DNA from: Bacteroidota bacterium
GTDB taxonomy: Bacteria; Bacteroidota; Ignavibacteria; Kryptoniales; JAKASW01
Assembly: GCA_021812985.1 (NCBI GenBank)
Contig: JAKAMG010000010.1
Span: forward strand, 1 to 64,000
DNA length: 64,000 nt
Direction of reading: 5' to 3'
Shown: positions 42,387-50,500 of the stretch, in pieces
How the letters are laid out: the number at the start of each line of letters is the position of its first letter
How positions within the stretch are numbered: position 1 is the first letter of the stretch
Position numbers and translations under genes: made by a program
Notes under the pieces: model-generated
Seen by the model: the letters and a program-made list of their open reading frames with translations, nothing else
Databases searched by the model: none
What the model was told of the DNA's origin: nothing

Positions 42387-43673
42387 ATGGAAAAACCGAT
42401 TGTCGACCAGAGCGAGCTCTACCGACTGCCATGGACTATGTCTGACAACGGCATAACGTGGCTCGAGCCGACGGCGCAGTGCAATCTAAACTGCTACGGC
42501 TGCTACAGGAAGAATGTGAAGAATTCACATAAATCGCTCGAAGATGTAAAGCATGAGCTCGACTTCTTCCAGTCAATGAGGAAGACGGATTGCATCTCCA
42601 TCGCCGGAGGCGATCCACTTCTCTACCCGGATATAGTCCCTCTGGTTGCGGACATAAAGCGCCGCGGCCTGAAACCGATAATCAACACAAACGGCATAGC
42701 CCTCACGAAGGAGCTCCTTCATGAACTCAAGAAAGCGGGAGTCTTCGGCTTCACTTTTCATATCGACAGCAAGCAAGGAAGAGGAAGAGAGAAGGAGTGG
42801 CTCGGCAAGAACGAGCTCGAGCTGAACGAGCTGAGACTTCATTACGCGGAGATGCTCGCCGCCGAGGGAGGGATAGCCTGCTCCTTCAATTCCACCGTTT
42901 ATGAAGACACTCTTCAGTACGTGCCGGAACTCGTTTCGTGGGCACAGAAGCACATCGACATAGTCCACACGATGGTCTTTATCCTTTTCAGGTACATTAC
43001 CCCCGACACGCCGTTCGACTACTATGCCGGCGACAAACGCGTGGTCATGGAAGATATCCATTATCACTCGGAACGAAGCGAGGTCACAGACTTGATGGCA
43101 CCGGATGTCGTCTCGAAGATTCGCGACAAGTATCCCGACTTCCGCCCCGCGGCTTACCTGAACGGAACACACAGGCCGGACCACTTCAAATGGCTTCTTA
43201 CGGAAAGGGTCGGAACAAGGGACACGATTTTCGGTTACGCGGGAAATAAGTTTCTTGAACTAGTCATGACGCTGTACCACTACAAGCACGACAGGTACAT
43301 ATCGTACGCATCGCCCAAGACGCTCGGCCTTGGAAGGACGACGATGCTTGCAGCGTGGGGAGTCGATAAGGGCATCAGGAAAGCGCTCGGGCGCTACATG
43401 AAATACTTGGCTTTGAACCCGATCCGGATTTTCAGGAAGGTGTACATGCAGTCCATCATGATTATTCAGCCTGTAGACTTGATGCCGAACGGAGACCAAA
43501 GCATGTGTGACGGCTGCCCGGACATAACTTACTGGAAAGATGAGAATGGGCGCGAGCAGCTGGTCTGGTCGTGCAGACTCGAGGAGCTTATGAAGTACGG
43601 CGATTTCCTCAGGATGGTGCCAAAGAAGGAAATGGAGGTCGAAGAAGAGAAGGAGAAGGTGCTCGTCAAATAG
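42387..43673 (+). CDS. Radical-SAM protein of unknown function
   Basis: A 428-residue enzyme. AAAGGAG lies before the ATG at 42387; the frame opens 81 bases earlier but without support. The [4Fe-4S]/SAM motif is 'CNLNCYGCY' (CxxxCxxC, about residues 33-40), followed by 'ISIAGGDPLLYPDIVPLV' (GGDP, SAM amino group) and 'INTNGIAL'. Near the C-terminus 'MCDGCPDITYWKDENG' and 'LVWSCRLEEL' supply extra cysteines that may hold an auxiliary cluster. The central region ('HTMVFILFRYITPDTPFDYY') does not match a subfamily I can name. A terminator follows directly. Confidence 0.8.
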   Translation: MEKPIVDQSELYRLPWTMSDNGITWLEPTAQCNLNCYGCYRKNVKNSHKSLEDVKHELDFFQSMRKTDCISIAGGDPLLYPDIVPLVADIKRRGLKPIINTNGIALTKELLHELKKAGVFGFTFHIDSKQGRGREKEWLGKNELELNELRLHYAEMLAAEGGIACSFNSTVYEDTLQYVPELVSWAQKHIDIVHTMVFILFRYITPDTPFDYYAGDKRVVMEDIHYHSERSEVTDLMAPDVVSKIRDKYPDFRPAAYLNGTHRPDHFKWLLTERVGTRDTIFGYAGNKFLELVMTLYHYKHDRYISYASPKTLGLGRTTMLAAWGVDKGIRKALGRYMKYLALNPIRIFRKVYMQSIMIIQPVDLMPNGDQSMCDGCPDITYWKDENGREQLVWSCRLEELMKYGDFLRMVPKKEMEVEEEKEKVLVK

Positions 43674-43693
43674 GGGTAGCTGTGCGATGGGCG

Positions 43694-43728
43694 GGGGAGC
43701 GCCGGACAGAGGGTGCTCCCCTTTTTTT
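43694..43728 (+). terminator. Rho-independent terminator after the radical-SAM gene
   Basis: GGGGAGC (43694-43700) pairs with GCTCCCC (43715-43721), followed by seven T. It begins 21 bases after the stop codon. Confidence 0.88.
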
Positions 43729-43931
43729 ATTTTCCCGCCAGCGTTGTCCTAAGGAGTCTGTCTGCATCGTAATTGGGGCTCCAGGTCTGTCTTGAAACAC
43801 ATAGGCACATAAGAACCATATAACCATCGACTCTAAATGGCCGATGAACGACACAACGGCAGACGATCGCGTGCATTTCTCCCTGCCATCATCATTCCTC
43901 GAGTTAGTGCGGTCAAGGACTGGAGGGCACG

Positions 43932-44519
43932 TCAGGCGACCCCGCCTCCATAGACGACCATCATTTGGCCAACAACATTTTCTTCGTCGAGACATAATTC
44001 CCCGGCCACGAGCTTGTAGAAATAAGCCCCGCTTGGCAGCCGTGATCCATCAAACACCGCCTGATAGTGTCCAGGGGATTTGTCGCCGTTGTCTCCCGAA
44101 ACGAACACCCCGCCAAAGGTTCCCGCAAACAAATTTGCGCCGTCCGCGCCAAGGGCATAGACATTCATGTCCGTCAGGCCGGAACTTACTGGAGCCCAAC
44201 TATCACCATTGTTCGTCGAGAAGAACACTCCGCCGCCCTGACTCCCGGCAACCAGATTGGAGTCGCTCACCGCGAAAGCATTTACGTATACGTCTGTCAA
44301 TCCGGAATTAACTTGAGTCCAGTCGGTGCCGTTGTTCGTGGAACGAAACACGCCGCTGTAACCTGTACCGACAAAAACGTCAGGGCCCTTCACAGCGATA
44401 GCTTTCGGATAAGAATTCGCCACCGCGGAATCTGTCGCCGTCCAATTCGCGCCGCTATCCGCGAAGAAGAACAGCATGAGTGCGGTGGCTGTAAAGATGA
44501 CGCGAATCATCCGATTCAT
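43932..44519 (-). pseudogene. Decayed secreted beta-propeller protein with frameshifted T9SS signal
   Basis: The 195-codon frame begins well: AAAGGAG, ATG at 44519, a signal peptide (about 1-24), then YCF48/BNR-like propeller repeats ('VFRSTNNGTDWTQVNSGLTD', 'VFFSTNNGDSWAPVSSGLTD'). After 'VFVSGDNGDKSPG' it jumps directly into the last part of a type IX sorting domain ('HYQAVFDGSRLPSGAYFYKL'), so the linker and NPFNP part are missing. An extra base in the C run at 44000-44003 then shifts the frame. Removing one base restores 'VAGNYVSTKKMLLAK' ending at 43961, the normal end of such domains. Internal deletion plus frameshift indicates a pseudogene, unless the base is a sequencing error. Confidence 0.75.
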
Positions 44520-44604
44520 GACTCTTCTCCTTTCGGAAAAGAAAGTATTTTGAAAATGGAACAGCCCTCGATAATAATCGAAAGAGGTGACCAGCCTTGA
44601 AGGG

Positions 44605-45009
44605 CTATTGATGTATGGCGACGGTGTTCGTCTGCGCGCTGTTTACGGATATGATGATGTCTGCTGAATCTCCGTACATCTGCTGCCCTGCGAGCATCTC
44701 CGCAAGTGCGATTGGGTATCCGGTGTTGGACTGTGGAGCGCCCGTAAAATTGCGCGGCAGGTAGGCAGGCCAGGCTTCCGCCAACGCTTTCGAGTCATTC
44801 AGGTCGGCCCAATCTGCCTGAACCCTGATCGTTTGTGTAGAGCTAACGTAGAACCGCCATATGTCCACCGCGTACTGCAGCGCAGTCCCCGCATCGCCGG
44901 CCGGAAAGTTGTCTGAATATTGTATGCTCCAGGTCGATGCCATGGTCTTTCCCAGTTGTTGTCTGAACATGAATATTGGCGGGGGACCGACCTTAGTGAA
45001 AGCATTCAC
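44605..45009 (-). pseudogene. Fragment of a secreted metalloprotease-like protein
   Basis: 134 codons with no ribosome-binding site and no signal peptide; the frame is open from a stop near 45030. The segment 'GTALQYAVDIWRFYVSSTQT' to 'IRVQADWADLN' and 'AYLPRNFTGAPQSNTGYPIA' to 'LAEMLAGQQMYGDSADIIIS' resembles the N-terminal part of secreted proteins that continue into an HExxH zinc-protease region. Here it ends shortly after, without the metal site. It is therefore probably a remnant lacking both ends. Confidence 0.55.
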
Positions 45010-45417
45010 GTTTCCAGGCTGGATACCTGGTGGCCCCTAACCGTCATAGCTATCTGAAGTGCCATTGTTGCCTTCTGAACCGTTGCACTTAACGGCGCGT
45101 GGTCCCGAGCTCTCACGGATCAGTTTATCAGCTTAAAGAGAGATTGCATACCCTGCTCTCTTAAATTCGAGAGAAGATATCCACAGCTTAAAGCAAAGGC
45201 AAATCTCAGAGTATTTCACCCAAATCTCACTGCTTCATCCAACATCTCCCGGAGAATGCTTCAGTTTTTTATGATTCCCTTTTCCCATCATTCCAACATT
45301 CCCCCACAGGCCATAGCCCAGGCCTTACCACCTCGCTTCACAAATCCTTAACATAGCTTTAACGCGCAGGTTACAGCCCGGGGGTAGATTAAGAGCAAAA
45401 AAGGAGTTACATACCTC
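45010..45417. other. Upstream region of the phosphate-acquisition genes
   Basis: 408 bases without a supported gene. The right part holds the Pho-box-like repeat at 45348-45363 and a possible -10 element TAGATT at 45385-45390, 28 bases before the porin start. The remainder shows no repeat or hairpin of note. Confidence 0.45.
45348..45363 (+). promoter_or_regulatory. Pho-box-like direct repeat upstream of the porin gene
   Basis: TTAAC-N6-TTAAC: two identical pentamers with an 11-base period, the spacing used by PhoB-type response regulators, 54 bases before the porin start codon. A related pair (TTAAC and TTGAT, same 11-base period) occurs at 47817-47832 upstream of the second pstS gene. The motif differs from the E. 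coli CTGTCA core, so this is a suggestion from spacing and context. Confidence 0.35.
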
Positions 45418-46455
45418 ATGCGACGAACTTACGCCTTTGCGGCTCTTCTGCTTTTTGCGGGAGTGTCTTTCGGGCAAAACCTCCCGAAATTTTCTGGACT
45501 GTTTTTCGGCGACTACTATTACGTTTTGGGACACGACGCGGCAAACACGTCGGTCAACCCTACCTCTATCTACTCAACGACCGGTGCATTGACCAAGGAC
45601 ATGCAGGCGTTCGATTACAGGCGTATCTATCTAACCGCCGCTTACGACTTCGCTCAGGATTTCACAGCTCAGTTCCGGTTTGAGTCGGACCCGAGCGCCT
45701 CGAGCCTTCCAAACGGCAAGCTCTCTTCAATGATCAAGGACGCCTTCATCAACTGGAAGAACGTCACGGACGGCGGGAACATCATAATCGGTTTACAGGG
45801 CACACCCCAGATCAACATGGCCGAGGGAATATTCGGATACAGACCGGTCGAGAAGACAATCGAGGACCTTCACGGGATTTCACAGTCCAGGGATATGGGG
45901 GTGTCCTACAACCAGAAGTTCTCAGATTCGTTTACCGCAGGACTTCTCATTGGGAATAACAGCGGCAACAGCATACAGACTGCAAATGGGAGATACAAGG
46001 CGGCCTATCTTTATCTGCAGTACAACCCAATGAAGGAGCTTACGGTACTTCTCAACGGCCAGTATAATGGCACGGGTCCCCATGGGTACAACAGAGTTGG
46101 GGACATCATCGTCAACTACGCAAACAGCTCATTCAGTCTGGGCGCGCAATATTTCTTGAACGGCATAACCGCAGCCGGCGGATCCACACTTGAGCGGAAC
46201 GGCCTCAGTCTGAACGGATGGGTCTCGCTTGTCGATAACCTTCGCCTCTTCGCCAGATATGATAATTACACACCGAACGCGAATACAAAGAACACCACGT
46301 TCGCGAACAGCAATCAGAACCTCATAATCGGCGGGCTGGACTGGAGTGTCAGAAAGAACGTTCACTTCATGCCAAATGTTGAGTATGTATCATACGGCAT
46401 GTCCGGATCTAATCCGGATGTCGTCGCCAAAGCGACTTTCTTCATAAGCTTCTAA
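45418..46455 (+). CDS. Outer-membrane porin (phosphate-selective porin-like)
   Basis: A 345-residue beta-barrel. Signal peptide 1-20 (ending FGQ). The mature protein has alternating strands and aromatic girdles: 'FSGLFFGDYYYVLG', 'FDYRRIYLTAAYDFAQDFTA', 'QFRFESDPSA', 'NIIIGLQGTPQI', 'RYKAAYLYLQYNPMKELTVL' and a final strand ending in Phe ('VVAKATFFISF'), as outer-membrane insertion requires. It resembles OprO/OprP-like porins in layout. Because two PstS genes follow 68 bases later, uptake of phosphate or another anion is the likely role. An AAAGGAG box lies upstream at a longish spacing. Confidence 0.75.
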   Translation: MRRTYAFAALLLFAGVSFGQNLPKFSGLFFGDYYYVLGHDAANTSVNPTSIYSTTGALTKDMQAFDYRRIYLTAAYDFAQDFTAQFRFESDPSASSLPNGKLSSMIKDAFINWKNVTDGGNIIIGLQGTPQINMAEGIFGYRPVEKTIEDLHGISQSRDMGVSYNQKFSDSFTAGLLIGNNSGNSIQTANGRYKAAYLYLQYNPMKELTVLLNGQYNGTGPHGYNRVGDIIVNYANSSFSLGAQYFLNGITAAGGSTLERNGLSLNGWVSLVDNLRLFARYDNYTPNANTKNTTFANSNQNLIIGGLDWSVRKNVHFMPNVEYVSYGMSGSNPDVVAKATFFISF

Positions 46456-46523
46456 CGGAAAAAGATATCGTGTCAAAAGAGTTATACTTAAACGAATTAT
46501 ACAAAACTAAGAGGAGCACTGAG

Positions 46524-47567
46524 ATGCTTAAAAAAGTTCTTATAGCCGTGGCTGCCGTTCTAGTGTCCACCGTCATGGTGAGCGCGCAGACGCTGATCAA
46601 CGGCGCGGGTTCAACCTTCATCTATCCGATGTTTTCAAAGTGGTCTGATGAGTACCATAAGATGCATCCGGAAGTGGAGTTCAACTACCAGGCCATCGGT
46701 TCGGGCGGCGGAATCAACCAGCTCACTGCCGGCACGGTGGAGATTGGCGCAAGCGATGCCCCGCTGAACGACGAGCAGATAGCGGCTTGTGAGAAGGCGC
46801 ATGGCCCCGTCGTCCACCTCCCGGAAGCCATGGGAGCAGTCGCAGTTTCTTATCACATACCCGGCTACAATGGCATACTCAAGTTCACGGGCCCCGTGAT
46901 CGCAGACATCTTCCTCGGCAAGATAAAGACCTGGGATGATCCTGCCATAAAGTCACTTAACCCCGGCGCGAATCTCCCCCACAGGCCGATCATCGTGGTA
47001 CACCGTTCTGATGGCAGCGGCGACACCTATATCTTCGTCGATTATCTCTGCAAGGTTTCAAAGGAGTGGAACGACAAGGTCGGCAAAGGAACGAGCGTCA
47101 ACTGGCCCATCGGCCTCGGCGCGAAGGGAAACCAGGGAGTGACCGGCCAGCTCGAGCAGATACCTTACTCGATAGGATACGTTACGCTCATCTACGCCCT
47201 TCAGAACAATGTTCCTTTCGGTTCGATACAGAACAAGGCTGGTGAGTTCATTCATCCGACCATACAAAGTGTGAGTGAAGCAGCGGCCAACGCGGCGAAG
47301 ATCGTCCCGAAGGACCTCAGGTTCTCGATAACTGACGCTCCCGGCAAGACTTCCTATCCCATCTCCAGCGCCACCTGGCTCATCGTTTATGTCAATCAGA
47401 CGAACTACCAGGTTGCCAAGGAGACAGTGAAGTTCCTCCACTGGGTCCTTACTAAGGGACAAGAGATGGAGCCCGCTCTGGACTACGCCCCCATACCCAA
47501 GCCGATCCAGAAGATGGAATTGAACCTTTTGAAGAAGGTTAATTACAAGGGAAAGAGCCTACTCTAA
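46524..47567 (+). CDS. pstS: Phosphate-binding protein PstS, copy 1
   Basis: A 347-residue periplasmic phosphate receptor. AAGAGGAG precedes the ATG at 46524, which starts a signal peptide (about 1-22); an earlier start at 46470 is unlikely. Phosphate-site motifs: 'LINGAGSTFIYPMFSKW', 'YQAIGSGGGINQL', 'EIGASDAPL' and 'IVVHRSDGSGDTYIF'. Usual partners PstC, PstA, PstB and PhoU are absent here. A terminator follows, so it forms a unit with the porin. Confidence 0.93.
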   Translation: MLKKVLIAVAAVLVSTVMVSAQTLINGAGSTFIYPMFSKWSDEYHKMHPEVEFNYQAIGSGGGINQLTAGTVEIGASDAPLNDEQIAACEKAHGPVVHLPEAMGAVAVSYHIPGYNGILKFTGPVIADIFLGKIKTWDDPAIKSLNPGANLPHRPIIVVHRSDGSGDTYIFVDYLCKVSKEWNDKVGKGTSVNWPIGLGAKGNQGVTGQLEQIPYSIGYVTLIYALQNNVPFGSIQNKAGEFIHPTIQSVSEAAANAAKIVPKDLRFSITDAPGKTSYPISSATWLIVYVNQTNYQVAKETVKFLHWVLTKGQEMEPALDYAPIPKPIQKMELNLLKKVNYKGKSLL

Positions 47568-47598
47568 GACGACGTTTCACATTTCGGGGCAAGAGGAT

Positions 47599-47640
47599 GC
47601 GGGGCTCGCGGCCTAAAAACTGCGGCCCCGCTGTTTTTTT
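47599..47640 (+). terminator. Rho-independent terminator after pstS copy 1
   Basis: GCGGGGC (47599-47605) pairs with GCCCCGC (47625-47631), with an inner CGGCC/GGCC-type pairing, followed by seven T at 47634-47640. Confidence 0.85.
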
Positions 47641-47942
47641 CGGCGGGCCGGCAACACCGAAATATTTCCGTTTATCCGCCAGAGCACCATTCATGCTTGC
47701 ATTCCATCAAAGGACACAGACTAAACCCTCGGCGATTCCCATCCGTCGCAGCCTTTCCCTCGTCATCCGGATATCGGCGTGAGGAGTCGTCCTCTTACCC
47801 AGCATTTCGCGAAAGCTTAACGTCAGCTTGATGCAGGTTTCACCGGTCGTTGCTAACTTCATGGTGAGCATAAGGGCAATGTGCGCGCGATTTCCATATT
47901 GCACTCTTTAACAACTCATAAAACAATTAGGGAGAAAAGACG
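47641..47942. other. Intergenic region before pstS copy 2
   Basis: 302 bases without a supported gene. It contains the degenerate Pho-box-like pair TTAAC/TTGAT at 47817-47832 (11-base period) and, just before the next start, a GGGAGAAA ribosome-binding site. The terminator upstream implies that this region provides an independent promoter for the second pstS gene. Confidence 0.4.
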
Positions 47943-48989
47943 ATGCTGAATCGTATTGCAACAGTAAGCGTCGCCGTCATTCTGTCTGTGATGGGTGCTA
48001 GCGGACAGACCCTGCTGAACGGTGCTGGAGCAACCTTCCCGTATCCGCTGATTTCAAAGTGGTCGGACGAATACCATAAGAAGGAACCGACCGTTCGCGT
48101 CAACTACCAGGCCATCGGAAGCGGTGGCGGCATAAGGCAGCTTGTCTCTGGAACTGTGGACTTCGGGGCAAGTGATGCCCCGATGACAGAGGAACAACTT
48201 GAAGACGCGAGAAGGGCGCATGGCGAAGTCCTGCACATACCGGAAACGCTGGGGGCGGTCGTCGTTGTCTACAACGTTCCTGGTGTGACGCAGAAATTGA
48301 GACTCGACGGGTCTGCGATCGCCGACATCTTCCTCGGCAAAGTTACAACTTGGGATGACGCAAGAATTAAAGCGCTCAACCCGGATATTAAATTGCCGAA
48401 CACGAGAATCCTTGTCGTCCATAGGGCAGACGGGAGCGGAACGACCTACATATTTGCTGACTACCTTTCCAAGAACAACAGCGAATGGAAGGAGAAGGTT
48501 GGCAGATCCACCAGTCTCAACTGGCCCGTCGGCATAGGGGGAAAAGGGAATGATGGTGTTTCCAGTCAGGTGTCGCGCTCACCCGGCGCTGTCGGTTACG
48601 TGGAGCTTGTTTACGCGCTACAGAACGACATAGCCTTCGCGGACGTCAGGAACGCAGCGGGCGAATTTGTCCGCCCCTCGATTCCGGGAGTCACGGCGGC
48701 ACTTGCCAACGCGTCGAGAACCCTCCCGGAAGATTTGAGGTTTTCAATAACCAACGCGCCTGGCAAGGAGTCCTACCCAATCTCAAGCGCGACTTGGTTC
48801 CTCGTTTACAAGGAGCAGTCAAACCTGGAACGCGCCAAAGCGCTGCTGGAATTCATCCGATGGGCAGTGACGGACGGACAGAAGTATTCTGCCTCTCTCG
48901 GCTACGCTCCCCTCCCTCAACAGATCCAGAAGCTCAACATTGAGAAGCTGAAGTCCGTCATGTGCAATGGAAGAGTGATTTTGAATTGA
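47943..48989 (+). CDS. pstS: Phosphate-binding protein PstS, copy 2
   Basis: A 348-residue paralogue of the gene at 46524-47567, roughly 55-60% identical by eye over the aligned N-terminal part. Signal peptide about 1-21. Phosphate-site motifs are kept: 'LLNGAGATFPYPLISKW', 'YQAIGSGGGIRQL', 'FGASDAPM' and 'LVVHRADGSGTTYIF'. Copy 1 has 'SGDTY' where copy 2 has 'SGTTY', the commoner form. The divergence suggests different affinity or expression rather than a recent duplication. The next gene is convergent, so no transporter genes follow. Confidence 0.92.
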   Translation: MLNRIATVSVAVILSVMGASGQTLLNGAGATFPYPLISKWSDEYHKKEPTVRVNYQAIGSGGGIRQLVSGTVDFGASDAPMTEEQLEDARRAHGEVLHIPETLGAVVVVYNVPGVTQKLRLDGSAIADIFLGKVTTWDDARIKALNPDIKLPNTRILVVHRADGSGTTYIFADYLSKNNSEWKEKVGRSTSLNWPVGIGGKGNDGVSSQVSRSPGAVGYVELVYALQNDIAFADVRNAAGEFVRPSIPGVTAALANASRTLPEDLRFSITNAPGKESYPISSATWFLVYKEQSNLERAKALLEFIRWAVTDGQKYSASLGYAPLPQQIQKLNIEKLKSVMCNGRVILN

Positions 48990-49091
48990 ACGCTCAGCTG
49001 AAGGACAATATGTTTGTCACGTCCGTACGTCTAACGTACAGGTATTCGATGAGTGATATGAGTGCCGGATGAATTTCAGAGGAGCGCTCCC

Positions 49092-49113
49092 CCGTCCTCT
49101 GTTTTAGAGGCGG
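49092..49113. terminator. Hairpin between convergent genes
   Basis: CCG-(T)-CCTCT GTTTT AGAGG-CGG lies between pstS copy 2 (plus) and the sigma-54 response regulator (minus). There is no T run on either side, so it is a weak terminator candidate. Confidence 0.35.
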
Positions 49114-49140
49114 CGGGAACGCCATGATCGTGCAAGACGC

Positions 49141-50496
49141 CTAATCTTTGCCGTTAGGCGTGTCTATTTCGTAGCCCTTTATTTTGAGGTAAAGCGTCTT
49201 CAGGCTTATTCCAAGTGCCTTTGCTGACCTGTTGCGGTTATAGTTGTTTGCCTTCAGCACGTTCTCGATATGTATTTTCTCGAGCTCCGCAAGAGAGAGG
49301 CGCGTTGGGATCCTCCGCAGGTCTGTCGATTTCGACTTGGATGTAAGGGCAATGAACTCGGGGGTAATCTCGTCTCCGCCAGCTAGTATAGCGGCCCGCT
49401 CGATGACGTTCTCAAGCTCCCTGATGTTTCCCGGCCAGTCATACTCGAGGAGAAGGCTCAAAGCGTCCTCCGATATCCTGGTCGCCCTGCGGTTCCGCTG
49501 CTTCTTCGTCAGGAAGTGATCGACAAGAAGCGGTATGTCTTCCCGCCGCTGACTCAATGGAGGAACTTCCAAGTGGACAACATTGAGACGGTAGAGGAGG
49601 TCTTCTCTGAATTTACCCTCCTCCACTTCACGTTCGAGGTCCTTGTTCGTGGCCGATACTATGCGGACATTGACCTCCATCTCGGCGTTTCCACCGACTC
49701 GGCGAAACGTGCCTGTCTCAATGAACCTCAGGAGCTTCGGTTGTACCAGGAAGCTTATGTCGCCGACCTCATCGAGGAAAAGCGTGCCGCCATCCGCAAT
49801 TTCCGCCAGCCCCTGTTTGAGAGAATGCGCGTCCGTGAATGCCCCCTTCTCGTGTCCGAAGAGCTCGCTTTCTATGAGCGTGTCGGGAATGGAGGCGCAG
49901 TTCAGCGCGACAAATGGTTTCTTCGCCCGCTCGCTGTTCTCATGTATCAGGTGAGCGATAAGTTCTTTTCCGGACCCGCTCGGCCCGGTGATCATGACGG
50001 AGGCATCGCTTGGCGCCACCTTCAGCGCGACGTCCACTACCTTCTGCAGCGCTGCGCTCTTCCCGACCAGCTGGAACTTCCCTTCGCCCAGCTGCATCCT
50101 CATCACCTTGTTGTCCACGATGAGACGCCGCATGCGCAGGGCGTTGTTCACTGAGACGAGGAGCTCGTCAAAATTGTACGGTTTGGGGATAAAATCGAAG
50201 GCGCCCATCTTGATTGTATCGACGGCGGTCTTTATGTCGCCGTATCCGGTGAGTATGAGTACCTGCGCGTCGGGCTGGGTCTCCCTCGCGAACTTCAGGA
50301 CTTCGAGGCCGTTCACGCGCGGCATCTTCAAATCGAGAAGGATTACATCATATCTCCGGGACTGGATCTTGTTGATGCCGACTGCGCCGTCATTGGCGAC
50401 GTCAACGGAAAACCCGACTTCGTCGAGCTGAAGCTTTAGGAGATCCGAGACGTTTTTTTCATCGTCGACGACGAGTGCACTGAGGAGTTCGGCCAT
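49141..50496 (-). CDS. Sigma-54-dependent response regulator (NtrC family)
   Basis: A 451-residue transcription activator. Receiver domain about 7-118 ('LVVDDEKNVSDLL', phospho-Asp in 'DVILLDLKMPRVNG', 'LILTGYGD', 'FIPKPYNFDEL'). AAA+ domain about 140-370 with Walker A 'GPSGSGKELIAHLIHE', 'ESELFGHEKGAFTDA' and Walker B 'GGTLFLDEVGDI'. Fis-type DNA-binding helix pair about 405-445 ('NRNRSAKALGISLKTLYLKI'). The sigma-54 contact loop is GAFTDA instead of the canonical GAFTGA, a variant present in some activators. It starts four bases after the receiver-HisKA gene and is the last gene of the division operon. Its target genes are unknown; it presumably needs sigma-54 (RpoN). Confidence 0.93.
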   Translation of the reverse strand: MAELLSALVVDDEKNVSDLLKLQLDEVGFSVDVANDGAVGINKIQSRRYDVILLDLKMPRVNGLEVLKFARETQPDAQVLILTGYGDIKTAVDTIKMGAFDFIPKPYNFDELLVSVNNALRMRRLIVDNKVMRMQLGEGKFQLVGKSAALQKVVDVALKVAPSDASVMITGPSGSGKELIAHLIHENSERAKKPFVALNCASIPDTLIESELFGHEKGAFTDAHSLKQGLAEIADGGTLFLDEVGDISFLVQPKLLRFIETGTFRRVGGNAEMEVNVRIVSATNKDLEREVEEGKFREDLLYRLNVVHLEVPPLSQRREDIPLLVDHFLTKKQRNRRATRISEDALSLLLEYDWPGNIRELENVIERAAILAGGDEITPEFIALTSKSKSTDLRRIPTRLSLAELEKIHIENVLKANNYNRNRSAKALGISLKTLYLKIKGYEIDTPNGKD

Positions 50497-50500
50497 TCGC

